The translations under genes and the position numbers were made by a program. Below the pieces are notes generated by a model. It had not been told where the DNA came from. It saw only the letters and a list, made by a program, of their open reading frames with translations, and ran no database searches. DNA of 54,661 nucleotides from Candidatus Nanopelagicales bacterium (GTDB taxonomy: Bacteria; Actinomycetota; Actinomycetes; S36-B12), in assembly GCA_030726915.1 (NCBI GenBank), contig JANRCR010000023.1, positions 26,777-81,437 on the forward strand, written 5' to 3'. Of this stretch, positions 46,411-53,984 are shown one piece after another. Position 1 is the stretch's first letter. The number at the start of each line of letters is the position of its first letter.

Positions 46411-47630
46411 CCGCACGTGTCCTCCTCGGCGTCTCAGGGGGTATAGCGGCCTACAAGGCCTGCACCCTCCTGAGGCTCCTTCGCGAGTCTGGTCATGAGG
46501 TTCGTGTCGTTCCCACCGCATCCGCATTGCGGTTTGTTGGTGCGCCGACCTGGGAGGCACTCTCGGGACATCCCGTCAGTGATTCGGTGTGGGATGACGT
46601 TGCGTCCGTGCCCCATGTCGGTCTCGCCCGATGGGCCGACCTCATCATCGTCGCCCCCGCGACCGCGGATCTCCTTGCCCGTGCAGCGATCGGGCGCGCG
46701 GATGATCTGCTGGCCGCCACCTTGTTGACCGCCACATGTCCGGTCCTCCTCGCACCCGCGATGCACACCGAAATGTGGGAGCACCCAGCCACACGAGCCA
46801 ATGTTGAGACGCTGCGTTCTCGCGGAGTGCAGGTGATCGAGCCCGCGATTGGTCGGCTCACCGGGGGTGACTCGGGACCGGGTCGGCTGCCCGAGCCTAC
46901 GGAGTTGATGCGCCTGGTCGAGGCATCCCTTCAGCCCACCGTGCGCGATCTGGAGGGGCGCACGCTCGTGGTGTCGGTCGGGGGCACGCGTGAGCCGCTG
47001 GATCCTGTCCGCTACCTCGGCAACCGCTCCAGCGGGCGACAGGGCTTCGCCGTCGCTGAGCGCGCTCACACTCGTGGGGCTCGGGTCACCGTCGTGCGGG
47101 CCCACGTCGAGGTGCCCACCCCGGTGGGCCTTCAGGTGATCGACGTCGAGACGGCAGAACAACTTCACCGGGTGATGCTCGCGGAGCAGGCCGGTGCCGA
47201 CGTTGTGGTGATGGCGGCCGCCGTCGCCGACTTCCGGCCGGAGTCCTCCGCCGCGACCAAGATCAAGAAGGTCGACGATCAGGAGCCGGATCCGGTCATC
47301 CTGGTGCGCAATCCTGACGTGCTCATGGACCTGGTGCGCGATCGTCGAGACGGCCAGGTCATCGTCGGTTTCGCCGCGGAGACATCCGCATCCACGGACG
47401 ATTTGCTCGCACTCGGGCGAGCCAAGATCACGCGCAAGGGATGTGACCTGCTCGTCGTCAACGACGTTGCGGGGGAGCGCGTCTTTGGTCAGCCCGTGAA
47501 TGACGCCTATGTGCTGTCCCGGTCCGAGGACGGACCTACCCTGCTGGCACACGTCAGTGGGAGCAAAGTCGAGGTCGCGGACACCATCCTGGACGAGATT
47601 GCTAAGCGCCTGCCTGCACGCTCTGGCTGA
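46407..47630 (+). CDS. coaBC: Coenzyme A biosynthesis bifunctional protein CoaBC (apparent CTG start)
   Basis: Bifunctional phosphopantothenoylcysteine synthetase/decarboxylase, about 407 residues. The N-terminal flavin-dependent CoaC domain has [14 protein letters not shown] (which requires reading back to about 46416), [16 protein letters not shown] and [15 protein letters not shown]. The CoaB domain has [26 protein letters not shown], given as [19 protein letters not shown], then [11 protein letters not shown]. No ATG, GTG or TTG is in frame upstream of TTG 46527, which would delete the essential flavin site. The CTG at 46407, overlapping the rpoZ stop as CTGA with GGAAGAAGA upstream, is therefore proposed as start. 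A frameshift or sequence error is the alternative. Confidence 0.9.
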   Translation: MTARVLLGVSGGIAAYKACTLLRLLRESGHEVRVVPTASALRFVGAPTWEALSGHPVSDSVWDDVASVPHVGLARWADLIIVAPATADLLARAAIGRADDLLAATLLTATCPVLLAPAMHTEMWEHPATRANVETLRSRGVQVIEPAIGRLTGGDSGPGRLPEPTELMRLVEASLQPTVRDLEGRTLVVSVGGTREPLDPVRYLGNRSSGRQGFAVAERAHTRGARVTVVRAHVEVPTPVGLQVIDVETAEQLHRVMLAEQAGADVVVMAAAVADFRPESSAATKIKKVDDQEPDPVILVRNPDVLMDLVRDRRDGQVIVGFAAETSASTDDLLALGRAKITRKGCDLLVVNDVAGERVFGQPVNDAYVLSRSEDGPTLLAHVSGSKVEVADTILDEIAKRLPARSG

Positions 47631-47654
47631 CTCCGGTCGGGTAGGGTCTGCTCC

Positions 47655-47732
47655 GTCAAGAGCGCCAGCGTTAAGCCCCGGCTCGCTGGCCGGCAACCCT
47701 CGCACCGCGGTGGGGTGCCCCGGGTGAAGACC
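47655..47732 (+). promoter_or_regulatory. SAM-IV-type riboswitch upstream of metK
   Basis: The region has the core of actinobacterial SAM-IV riboswitches: CCAGCG (47665-47670) pairs with CGCTGG (47684-47689); conserved AAGCCCCGGC and CCGGCAACCCTC follow; the CACCGCGGTG hairpin, GGGGTGCCCCGGGTGA and closing GAC (47729-47731) complete it. TAGGGT at 47642-47647 is a fitting -10 box. Downstream are hairpins GCCCGC-ATCC-GCGGGC (47735-47750) and GGGTC-GTAA-GACCC (47757-47770), likely the expression platform, then AAGGGA 5 nt before the start. SAM should repress metK. Confidence 0.85.
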
Positions 47733-47787
47733 AGGCCCGCATCCGCGGGCAAGCGCGGGTCGTAAGACCCAGACCGAAGGGACGCAC

Positions 47788-48984
47788 GTGGCACGTCGAC
47801 TTTTCACCTCGGAGTCCGTCACCGAAGGCCATCCCGACAAGATGGCTGACCAGATCAGCGATGCCATCCTCGACAGCCTGCTTGAGCAGGATCCCCGCAG
47901 TCGAGTGGCCGTCGAGACGCTGTTGACCACGGGTCAGGTGCACGTCGCGGGTGAGGTGACAACCAAGGGCTTTGCCGACGTCATGTCGATCGTGCGCGAT
48001 GTCGTTCTGGACATCGGATATGACTCCTCAGAGAAGGGCTTCGACGGCAAGTCATGCGGTATTTCGGTGTCGATTGGCGCCCAGTCACCCGATATTGCCC
48101 AGGGGGTCAACGACGCCATCGAGGAGCGCGAGGGCCACAGCACCGACCCCCTCGACCGGCAGGGGGCCGGTGATCAGGGGCTGATGTTCGGATACGCGAC
48201 CGCGGAGACTCCGACGCTCATGCCGCTACCCATTTCACTGGCACACCAGTTGGCCGAGCGACTGACGGCGGTGCGCAAGGACGGCACGATGGAGTATCTG
48301 CGCCCCGACGGCAAGACCCAGGTGACGATTGAGTACGACGAGTCTGATCGCCCGGTGCGCATCGACACGGTCGTCGTGTCCAGCCAGCACGCCGAAGGCG
48401 TGGACCTGGAGGCGCAGTTGGCGCCGGAGATCCGCCGGCACGTGGTTGATCCCGTCCTGGCGGGTCTCAACCTCGACAGCGACAACTACCGCCTGCTGGT
48501 CAACCCCACCGGACGCTTCGAAGTGGGTGGGCCGATGGGTGATGCCGGTCTGACCGGTCGCAAGATCATCGTGGACACCTACGGAGGCATGGCACGTCAC
48601 GGTGGGGGCGCCTTCTCCGGCAAGGATCCGTCCAAGGTGGATCGCTCGGCGACGTACGCCATGCGCTGGGTCGCCAAGAATGTTGTCGCCGCTGGACTGG
48701 CTGACCGCTGCGAGGTGCAGGTCGCCTATGCCATCGGCAAGGCTCATCCGGTGGGGGTGTTCGTGCAGACCTTCGGCACGGGTGTGCTGCCCGATGAGCG
48801 CATCCAGGAGGCCGTCCTCGAGGTCTTCGACCTACGCCCGGCAGCGATCATTCGGGATCTGGACCTGCTCAGACCCATCTACCGGCCCACCGCGGCCTAC
48901 GGGCACTTCGGGCGCGAGCTTCCCGACTTCACCTGGGAGCGCACCGATCGGGCCGATGCGCTCACGGTGGCCGCCGGGTCCTAA
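47788..48984 (+). CDS. metK: S-adenosylmethionine synthetase
   Basis: Makes SAM from methionine and ATP. The 398-residue protein has [24 protein letters not shown] near the N terminus (cited as [17 protein letters not shown]), [12 protein letters not shown], the phosphate-binding [19 protein letters not shown] and FETFGTG-like [10 protein letters not shown]. The GTG start has AAGGGA 5 nt upstream. A SAM-IV-like riboswitch precedes it, closing a feedback loop on the product. All motifs are intact and length is usual. Confidence 0.97.
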   Translation: MARRLFTSESVTEGHPDKMADQISDAILDSLLEQDPRSRVAVETLLTTGQVHVAGEVTTKGFADVMSIVRDVVLDIGYDSSEKGFDGKSCGISVSIGAQSPDIAQGVNDAIEEREGHSTDPLDRQGAGDQGLMFGYATAETPTLMPLPISLAHQLAERLTAVRKDGTMEYLRPDGKTQVTIEYDESDRPVRIDTVVVSSQHAEGVDLEAQLAPEIRRHVVDPVLAGLNLDSDNYRLLVNPTGRFEVGGPMGDAGLTGRKIIVDTYGGMARHGGGAFSGKDPSKVDRSATYAMRWVAKNVVAAGLADRCEVQVAYAIGKAHPVGVFVQTFGTGVLPDERIQEAVLEVFDLRPAAIIRDLDLLRPIYRPTAAYGHFGRELPDFTWERTDRADALTVAAGS

Positions 48985-49026
48985 CCGCGTCCGAGGTGGC
49001 ATCGCCGGGGGCCTGTCGCACCCGGG

Positions 49027-49050
49027 TGGCACGATCACCTCGTGGGATCC
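49027..49050 (+). promoter_or_regulatory. TGGCACG promoter-like motif before the PriA gene
   Basis: CACGAT (49030-49035) ends 6 nt before the GTG at 49042, the leaderless spacing used elsewhere in the window. The 24 nt agree at 20 positions with those at 21454-21477. Confidence 0.4.
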
Positions 49051-50967
49051 GTAGCGCGCGTCATCGTTGACGTGTCCCTGCCGCACCTGGACCGGCTGTT
49101 CGACTACAGCATCCCGGATGCGATGTCGTCGCAGGTCGTGGTCGGATCCCGGGTTCGCGTGCGCTTTTCCGGGCGCCTCGTCAATGCCTTCGTCGTGGAC
49201 GTCACCGACACGAGTGAGCATCGACTGCAGCCCATTCAGCGCGTCACCACCGACTACGCCGTACTGACACCCGATGTCCTCGAGCTCTGCCGCGCTGTTG
49301 CCGATCGCTACGCGGGATCACTGTCGGATGTCGTGCGTGCCGCCGTGCCGCCGCGCCACGCGCGAGCTGAGACCTCCGTGATGGCGAGTGAGACCGAGCC
49401 GGTCGATCTGGCCGGGCTGGCCGAGAGCAGTCCGCTCAGCACCTGGTCGGACTACGCGGGGGGTGAGTCCCTCCTACGTCGCATGGCCGACGGTGAGCGA
49501 GGCCTGCGCACCGTGCTCACGTGCGCCCCGGGGGCCGCCTCTGACCCCGCCGGAGATTGGCCGTCGCTGCTGGCCGATGTCACCGCCGTCAGCGCCGCGC
49601 ACGGTGGAGTCATCCTCGTCGTACCCGACGCTCGAGACCTCGCCCGCGTTGACGTAGCACTGGCATCCGCGCTGGGAGCCGATGCCTACGCGGTGCTCTC
49701 GGCTGATCTCGGGCCGCAGCGTCGCTATGCGCAGTTTCTGCGCATTCTCACCGGCAGGGTGCGCGTGGTTCTCGGCACCCGGGCCGCGGTCTTCGCCCCC
49801 GTCGTTGACCCGGCACTCCTCATCATCTGGGATGACGGAGATGAGTCGTTCGCTGAGCCTCACGCCCCCGGCTGGCATGCGCGCGAGGTGCTCGCCCTGC
49901 GCTCACACATCAGCGGGGCCGCACTCCTCGTGGGGGGCTACACCCGATCGGTCGAGGCACAAGCCTGGGTGGCGAGTGGATGGGCGGCAGCACTCTCACC
50001 CACGCGTGACGTCATCCGGCGCGTGGCGCCGCGCGTGATCGCTGACAGTCCGGCAGACAGCGCGGCGCGCATACCGCGTCGCGCCTATGAGTCTGCACGC
50101 GATGCCCTCAGCGACGGCCCCGTCCTGATTCAGGTTGCCCGTCGCGGCTACGTCCCCACGCTGGCGTGTCAGCAATGCCGGATGCTGGCCGCCTGCCCGG
50201 CGTGCGGGGGGCCGCTCGCCCTCGGCTCGGACGCCGCGGTGCCCACCTGCCGATGGTGCAGCACCCGGGTCGTGCCCTGGCGATGCCGATCCTGTGGCAG
50301 TGATCGCCTGCGTGCTCTCGCCGTGGGCTCGGGGCGCACCGCGGAGGAGCTCGGACGTGCCTTCCCCGGCATCCCCGTCATCACGTCCACCGCGGACCGG
50401 TCGATCGCGACGATGGGGCCGGAGCCGGCGCTCGTCGTCGCGACCACGGGCACGGAGCCATGGGCTGAGGGGGGTTATGCCGCCGTCGTGATTCTCGATG
50501 CGGGCGTGCAGGTGTCCCGGGTCGCCCTCCGGGCAGGGGAGGAGACGGCGCGCCGTTGGTTCACGGCCGCGGCGCTCGCTCGATCGGGTGCCCCCGTCGT
50601 GATCACGGCGGATGCGGGCCATCCCATCGTCCAGGCCCTCATCCGCTGGGACCCCGCCTGGTTGGCCTCCCGCGAGCTGGAGGAGCGCCGCGAGCTCCGA
50701 CTGCCGCCGATTGTGCGCTCGGCCACCATCACGGGGGATCCGGCCGTGCTGGAGGGTGTTGCTGCTGGGCTGCCATCGCAGGCTCGGGTCATCGGACCGC
50801 TCCCTGCCGTCGACGGCGAGCACACCCGATTGCTCATCACCATCGACCGTCGCCACGGCCCCGATCTGACGCAGGCCCTGCACGCCATGATGGCCGTGCG
50901 ATCGGCGCGCAAGGACCCTGATCGACTGCAGGTCACGGTCGACCCGCCCGACTGGGGAGGGGACTGA
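49042..50967 (+). CDS. Primosomal protein N' (PriA), helicase-motif-degenerate
   Basis: The 641-residue protein aligns in layout with PriA. The N-terminal DNA-binding domain starts ARVIVDVSLPHLDRLFDYSIP; a central helicase-like region has VRVVLGTRAAVFAPV; the zinc domain holds CQQCRMLAACPACGG, CRWCSTRV and CRSCGS (from about Cys376). The Walker A GxTGSGKT is missing; the matching segment reads LTCAPGAASDPAGDW, and the DEEH box is IIWDDGDESF. ATP-driven unwinding is therefore unlikely. Degenerate PriA of this kind is known in mycobacteria and other actinobacteria. It may keep a structural restart role. Gene symbol left empty to avoid confusion with the isomerase PriA. Confidence 0.85.
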   Translation: MGSVARVIVDVSLPHLDRLFDYSIPDAMSSQVVVGSRVRVRFSGRLVNAFVVDVTDTSEHRLQPIQRVTTDYAVLTPDVLELCRAVADRYAGSLSDVVRAAVPPRHARAETSVMASETEPVDLAGLAESSPLSTWSDYAGGESLLRRMADGERGLRTVLTCAPGAASDPAGDWPSLLADVTAVSAAHGGVILVVPDARDLARVDVALASALGADAYAVLSADLGPQRRYAQFLRILTGRVRVVLGTRAAVFAPVVDPALLIIWDDGDESFAEPHAPGWHAREVLALRSHISGAALLVGGYTRSVEAQAWVASGWAAALSPTRDVIRRVAPRVIADSPADSAARIPRRAYESARDALSDGPVLIQVARRGYVPTLACQQCRMLAACPACGGPLALGSDAAVPTCRWCSTRVVPWRCRSCGSDRLRALAVGSGRTAEELGRAFPGIPVITSTADRSIATMGPEPALVVATTGTEPWAEGGYAAVVILDAGVQVSRVALRAGEETARRWFTAAALARSGAPVVITADAGHPIVQALIRWDPAWLASRELEERRELRLPPIVRSATITGDPAVLEGVAAGLPSQARVIGPLPAVDGEHTRLLITIDRRHGPDLTQALHAMMAVRSARKDPDRLQVTVDPPDWGGD

Positions 50968-50974
50968 GCGCACC

Positions 50975-50980
50975 TAGACT
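50975..50980 (+). promoter_or_regulatory. Candidate -10 box (TAGACT) upstream of def
   Basis: TAGACT lies 7 nt after the PriA stop. With a start site near 50987 the def mRNA would carry a leader of about 100 nt, holding the 18-nt tandem repeat at 51003-51038. Confidence 0.35.
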
Positions 50981-51002
50981 GCTGCCACGATTCATGTTCA
51001 GC

Positions 51003-51038
51003 CCCATGTCACCCTGACCACCCATGTCACCTTGACCA
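51003..51038 (+). repeat. Two tandem 18-nt repeats in the def leader
   Basis: CCCATGTCACCCTGACCA (51003-51020) is followed at once by CCCATGTCACCTTGACCA (51021-51038), 17 of 18 identical. The repeats are intergenic. They could be operator half-sites one and three-quarter helix turns apart, or a recent duplication. Confidence 0.8.
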
Positions 51039-51088
51039 GATGTCCGGATGGGTCCACCCCGAGGATTCATCGGATGAAGGGAGTTCCC

Positions 51089-51634
51089 GTGGCCGTGCAG
51101 CCGATCCGCCTCTTCGGCGATCCCGTCCTGCGGACACCGGCCGAGCCCGTGGAGACCTTCGATAAGGAACTCCGCAAACTCGTGGCGGACCTCACCGACA
51201 CGATGCGTGAGGCTCCCGGGAGTGGCCTTGCAGCACCCCAGATCGGTGTGTCACTGCGTGTCTTCACCTGGTGGGTTGACGACGAACTCGGCCATCTGTG
51301 CAATCCGCAGTTGGATCTGTCCGATGAGATCCAAGACGGAGAGGAGGGCTGCCTGTCCATTCCCGACCTCGCCTTCGAGACCCCGCGCGCCTGGCGGGTG
51401 GTGGCCAAGGGTTTTGACATGCACGGTGAGCCCGTTGTCATTGAGGGCAGCGACTTCCTCGCGCGAGCGATCCAGCACGAGACGGATCATCTTGACGGCA
51501 TCCTCTTCATCGATCGCCTGGATGCTGCGACGCGCAAGGAGGCGATGAAGGCCATTAGGGAGGCGGAGTGGTTTGGCCAGCCGGCACCCGAGGTGCGCAT
51601 CAGCCCCCACACCGTCTCAGCCCGCTGGCTCTGA
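51089..51634 (+). CDS. def: Peptide deformylase
   Basis: Removes the N-terminal formyl group from nascent proteins; partner of Fmt, the next gene. The 181-residue metalloenzyme has motif I GSGLAAPQ (44-51), motif II EGCLSIP (Cys88 metal ligand) and motif III QHETDHLDG (His130, Glu131, His134). The GTG at 51089 was chosen because it gives MAVQPIRLFGDPVLR, the usual actinobacterial start, and AAGGGAG lies 5 nt upstream; the upstream ATG at 51074 would place that RBS inside the gene. fmt follows 4 nt after its stop. Confidence 0.96.
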   Translation: MAVQPIRLFGDPVLRTPAEPVETFDKELRKLVADLTDTMREAPGSGLAAPQIGVSLRVFTWWVDDELGHLCNPQLDLSDEIQDGEEGCLSIPDLAFETPRAWRVVAKGFDMHGEPVVIEGSDFLARAIQHETDHLDGILFIDRLDAATRKEAMKAIREAEWFGQPAPEVRISPHTVSARWL

Positions 51635-51638
51635 CCGG

Positions 51639-52559
51639 ATGCGCCTTGTTTTTGCCGGCACCCCGGATGTCGCCGTACCCAGCCTCGACGCGCTGATCGG
51701 CTCCCGTCACGAGGTCGTGGCCGTCCTGACCCGTCCCCCCGCGCGAGCCGGTCGTGGCCGTGAGCCACGCCCCAGTGCCGTGCACCTGCGGGCGGAGAGC
51801 CTCGGCATCCCGGTCCTGACGCCCGTCGACCTGCGCGAGGAGGGCAGCGCAGAGGACCTGCGGTCCCTGGCCCCGGACTGCTGCCCCGTCGTCGCCTACG
51901 GGCGGCTCATTCCCGCCGACGTCCTCGATGTGCCGACCCGGGGTTGGATCAATCTGCATTTCTCCCTGCTGCCGCGGTGGCGTGGTGCCGCCCCCGTGCA
52001 GCACGCCATCCGTCATGGGGATGCCGTCACGGGTGTGACGACATTCCGCATCGACGAGGGTCTCGATACCGGGCCGATCCTCGACAGCAGGACGACCCGC
52101 ATTGAGGAGCGCGAGACAAGCGGTGACCTCCTGGCGCGTCTGGCAAGGGACGGTGCTGATCTGCTCGTCGCCACGATGGATGCCATCGAGGCGGGCCGCG
52201 CGGTCGGGCATCCCCAATCGAGTCGGGGGGTGACGTTGGCGCCCCGCATTGAGGTCGACGATGCGCGCATCGACTGGTCTGCTCCGGCCGCGGACATTGA
52301 CCGACTCGTGCGCGCCTGCACCCCCCACCCGGGTGCGTGGACGACCCTGGGGGACCTGCGCCTGAGACTGGATCCGGTCGAGATCACCGACACCGTCGGC
52401 GCCCCGGGAGTGATGCACGTGACGAAGCGCGAGGTGCTGATCGGCACCGGCACCACGGCGGTGCGACTCACCACCGTGACCGCCCCGGGCCGACGCCCCA
52501 TGGCTGCGCCCGATTGGGCTCGGGGCCTGCGTCTCGATGCTGATGCGGTCTGCACATGA
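51639..52559 (+). CDS. fmt: Methionyl-tRNA formyltransferase
   Basis: Formylates initiator Met-tRNA with 10-formyl-tetrahydrofolate. The 306-residue protein begins MRLVFAGTPDVAVPSLDAL and has the catalytic-site segment INLHFSLLPRWRGAAPVQ, with a later GVTTFRIDEGLDTGPIL containing the catalytic aspartate. The C-terminal OB-fold domain covers about residues 210-306. Four nt separate it from def, a coupling found in many bacteria. The ATG is chosen over an upstream in-frame frame in def's shadow. Confidence 0.96.
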   Translation: MRLVFAGTPDVAVPSLDALIGSRHEVVAVLTRPPARAGRGREPRPSAVHLRAESLGIPVLTPVDLREEGSAEDLRSLAPDCCPVVAYGRLIPADVLDVPTRGWINLHFSLLPRWRGAAPVQHAIRHGDAVTGVTTFRIDEGLDTGPILDSRTTRIEERETSGDLLARLARDGADLLVATMDAIEAGRAVGHPQSSRGVTLAPRIEVDDARIDWSAPAADIDRLVRACTPHPGAWTTLGDLRLRLDPVEITDTVGAPGVMHVTKREVLIGTGTTAVRLTTVTAPGRRPMAAPDWARGLRLDADAVCT

Positions 52560-53932
52560 GTGGGGTGAGCAAACCACGTCGCGATCGCGGTCGTCGACGC
52601 ACAGCGCGAGGTGCGGCGTACGACCTCTTGCACGCCGTGCACGTCGATGATGCCTACGCCAACCTCGCCCTCCCGGAGATCTTGGATCGCGCCGGCCTGT
52701 CGACCCGGGATGCGGCCCTCACGACCGAGTTGGCTTACGGCACGCTGCGCTGGCAGGGCCTGTACGACGCGGTGTTGGGCACCTGCGTTGATCGACCCCT
52801 GAGCGAACTCGATGGGCGATTGCTCGATGTGCTCCGGCTCGGCTGCCATCAGGTACTCGCCATGCGCATCCCGGCGCATGCGGCTGTCAGCGAGACGGTC
52901 GCGCTCGCCCGTGACGTCGTGGGAGAGGGTCCCGCGCGACTGGCCAATGCCGTCCTGCGCAAGGTGGTGGATGGAGGCGATCGTGACGCCTGGATCGAGC
53001 GTGTCGCACCGGGTGACGGTGCGGTCGCCCTGGCCACCGCGACCTCGCACCCGGCCTGGATTGTTCACGCGTTCCACCAGGCACTCATGGCACATCGAGG
53101 ATCTTCTGACCCACAGGAGTTGCGTGCCCTGCTCGATGCGGACAACGAGCCTGCCCGACCGGTGCTCGTCGCCCGCGACATCACCGGTGCTGAGCTGTGT
53201 GCGTTGCCCGGCGTCGAGCCGGGGCGTTGGTCACCCCGCGCGGGAGTACTCGTCGAGGGTCGTCCTGATGATCTGTACCAGGTGCGCAACGGGGCGGTGG
53301 GCGTCCAGGACGAGGGCAGTCAACTCGTCGCGCTCGCCCTGGCTGCTGCGCCCGTGGAGGGTCGCGACGAGGTGTGGGCGGATCTTGCTGCCGGTCCCGG
53401 GGGCAAGGCCGCGTTGCTCGCGCGCATCGTTGCGGAGCGAGGTGGACACCTGGTTGCGGTGGAGATGCATCCGCACCGCGCGGATCTGGTGCGCCGCTCA
53501 CTACCCGACGGACCCCACGAGGTGCTCGTCGGCGATGGTCGAACGGTGCTTGAGCCATCATCGGCTGATCGCGTCCTGGTCGACGCCCCGTGCACGGGGC
53601 TCGGTGCGCTCCGGAGGCGGCCCGAAGCCCGCTGGCGACGCAGCTCCGCTGATCTCGCGACCCTCGGTCCCCTGCAGCGGGAGCTCCTCGACGCGGCCCT
53701 TGATGTTGTGCGTCCGGGTGGTGTCGTCATGTATGCGACGTGTTCACCCCATGTCGCAGAGACGGATCTTGTCGTGCAGGACGTGCTCAAGCGACGGTCA
53801 GATGTCGTGCAGGAAGATGTGCGGCCCCTGCTGCCCGGACTGAGTGATCTTGGTCCGGGGCCCTCCGCTCGGCTGTGGCCGCACGTGCACGGCACCGACG
53901 GGATGTATCTCGCTCTCCTGCGTCGCGTCTAG
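52556..53932 (+). CDS. rsmB: 16S rRNA cytosine-5 methyltransferase RsmB
   Basis: Methylates C967 of 16S rRNA (E. coli numbering) with SAM, made by MetK upstream. The 458-residue protein has an N-terminal NusB-like RNA-binding domain ([20 protein letters not shown]) and a Rossmann methyltransferase domain: [27 protein letters not shown] (SAM loop), [21 protein letters not shown] (first Cys near 345) and [13 protein letters not shown] (catalytic Cys near 395). The first Cys pair is complete. ATGA overlap with fmt. Confidence 0.95.
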   Translation: MSGVSKPRRDRGRRRTARGAAYDLLHAVHVDDAYANLALPEILDRAGLSTRDAALTTELAYGTLRWQGLYDAVLGTCVDRPLSELDGRLLDVLRLGCHQVLAMRIPAHAAVSETVALARDVVGEGPARLANAVLRKVVDGGDRDAWIERVAPGDGAVALATATSHPAWIVHAFHQALMAHRGSSDPQELRALLDADNEPARPVLVARDITGAELCALPGVEPGRWSPRAGVLVEGRPDDLYQVRNGAVGVQDEGSQLVALALAAAPVEGRDEVWADLAAGPGGKAALLARIVAERGGHLVAVEMHPHRADLVRRSLPDGPHEVLVGDGRTVLEPSSADRVLVDAPCTGLGALRRRPEARWRRSSADLATLGPLQRELLDAALDVVRPGGVVMYATCSPHVAETDLVVQDVLKRRSDVVQEDVRPLLPGLSDLGPGPSARLWPHVHGTDGMYLALLRRV

Positions 53933-53937
53933 GGATT

Positions 53938-53956
53938 CGTGGGCACGATACCCACG
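53938..53956 (+). terminator. Stem-loop after rsmB
   Basis: CGTGGG (53938-53943) pairs with CCCACG (53951-53956) around a 7-nt loop, 5 nt after the rsmB stop. No U tract follows. It precedes the rpe -10 box, so it may end the def-fmt-rsmB transcript. Confidence 0.4.
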
Positions 53957-53972
53957 CACCGCGGGGGATCGC

Positions 53973-53978
53973 TACCCT
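53973..53978 (+). promoter_or_regulatory. Leaderless -10 element (TACCCT) of rpe
   Basis: TACCCT ends 6 nt before the GTG at 53985, matching the spacing seen at lspA, dnaE and hisA. No ribosome-binding site is visible. Confidence 0.5.
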
Positions 53979-53984
53979 GCCCGG

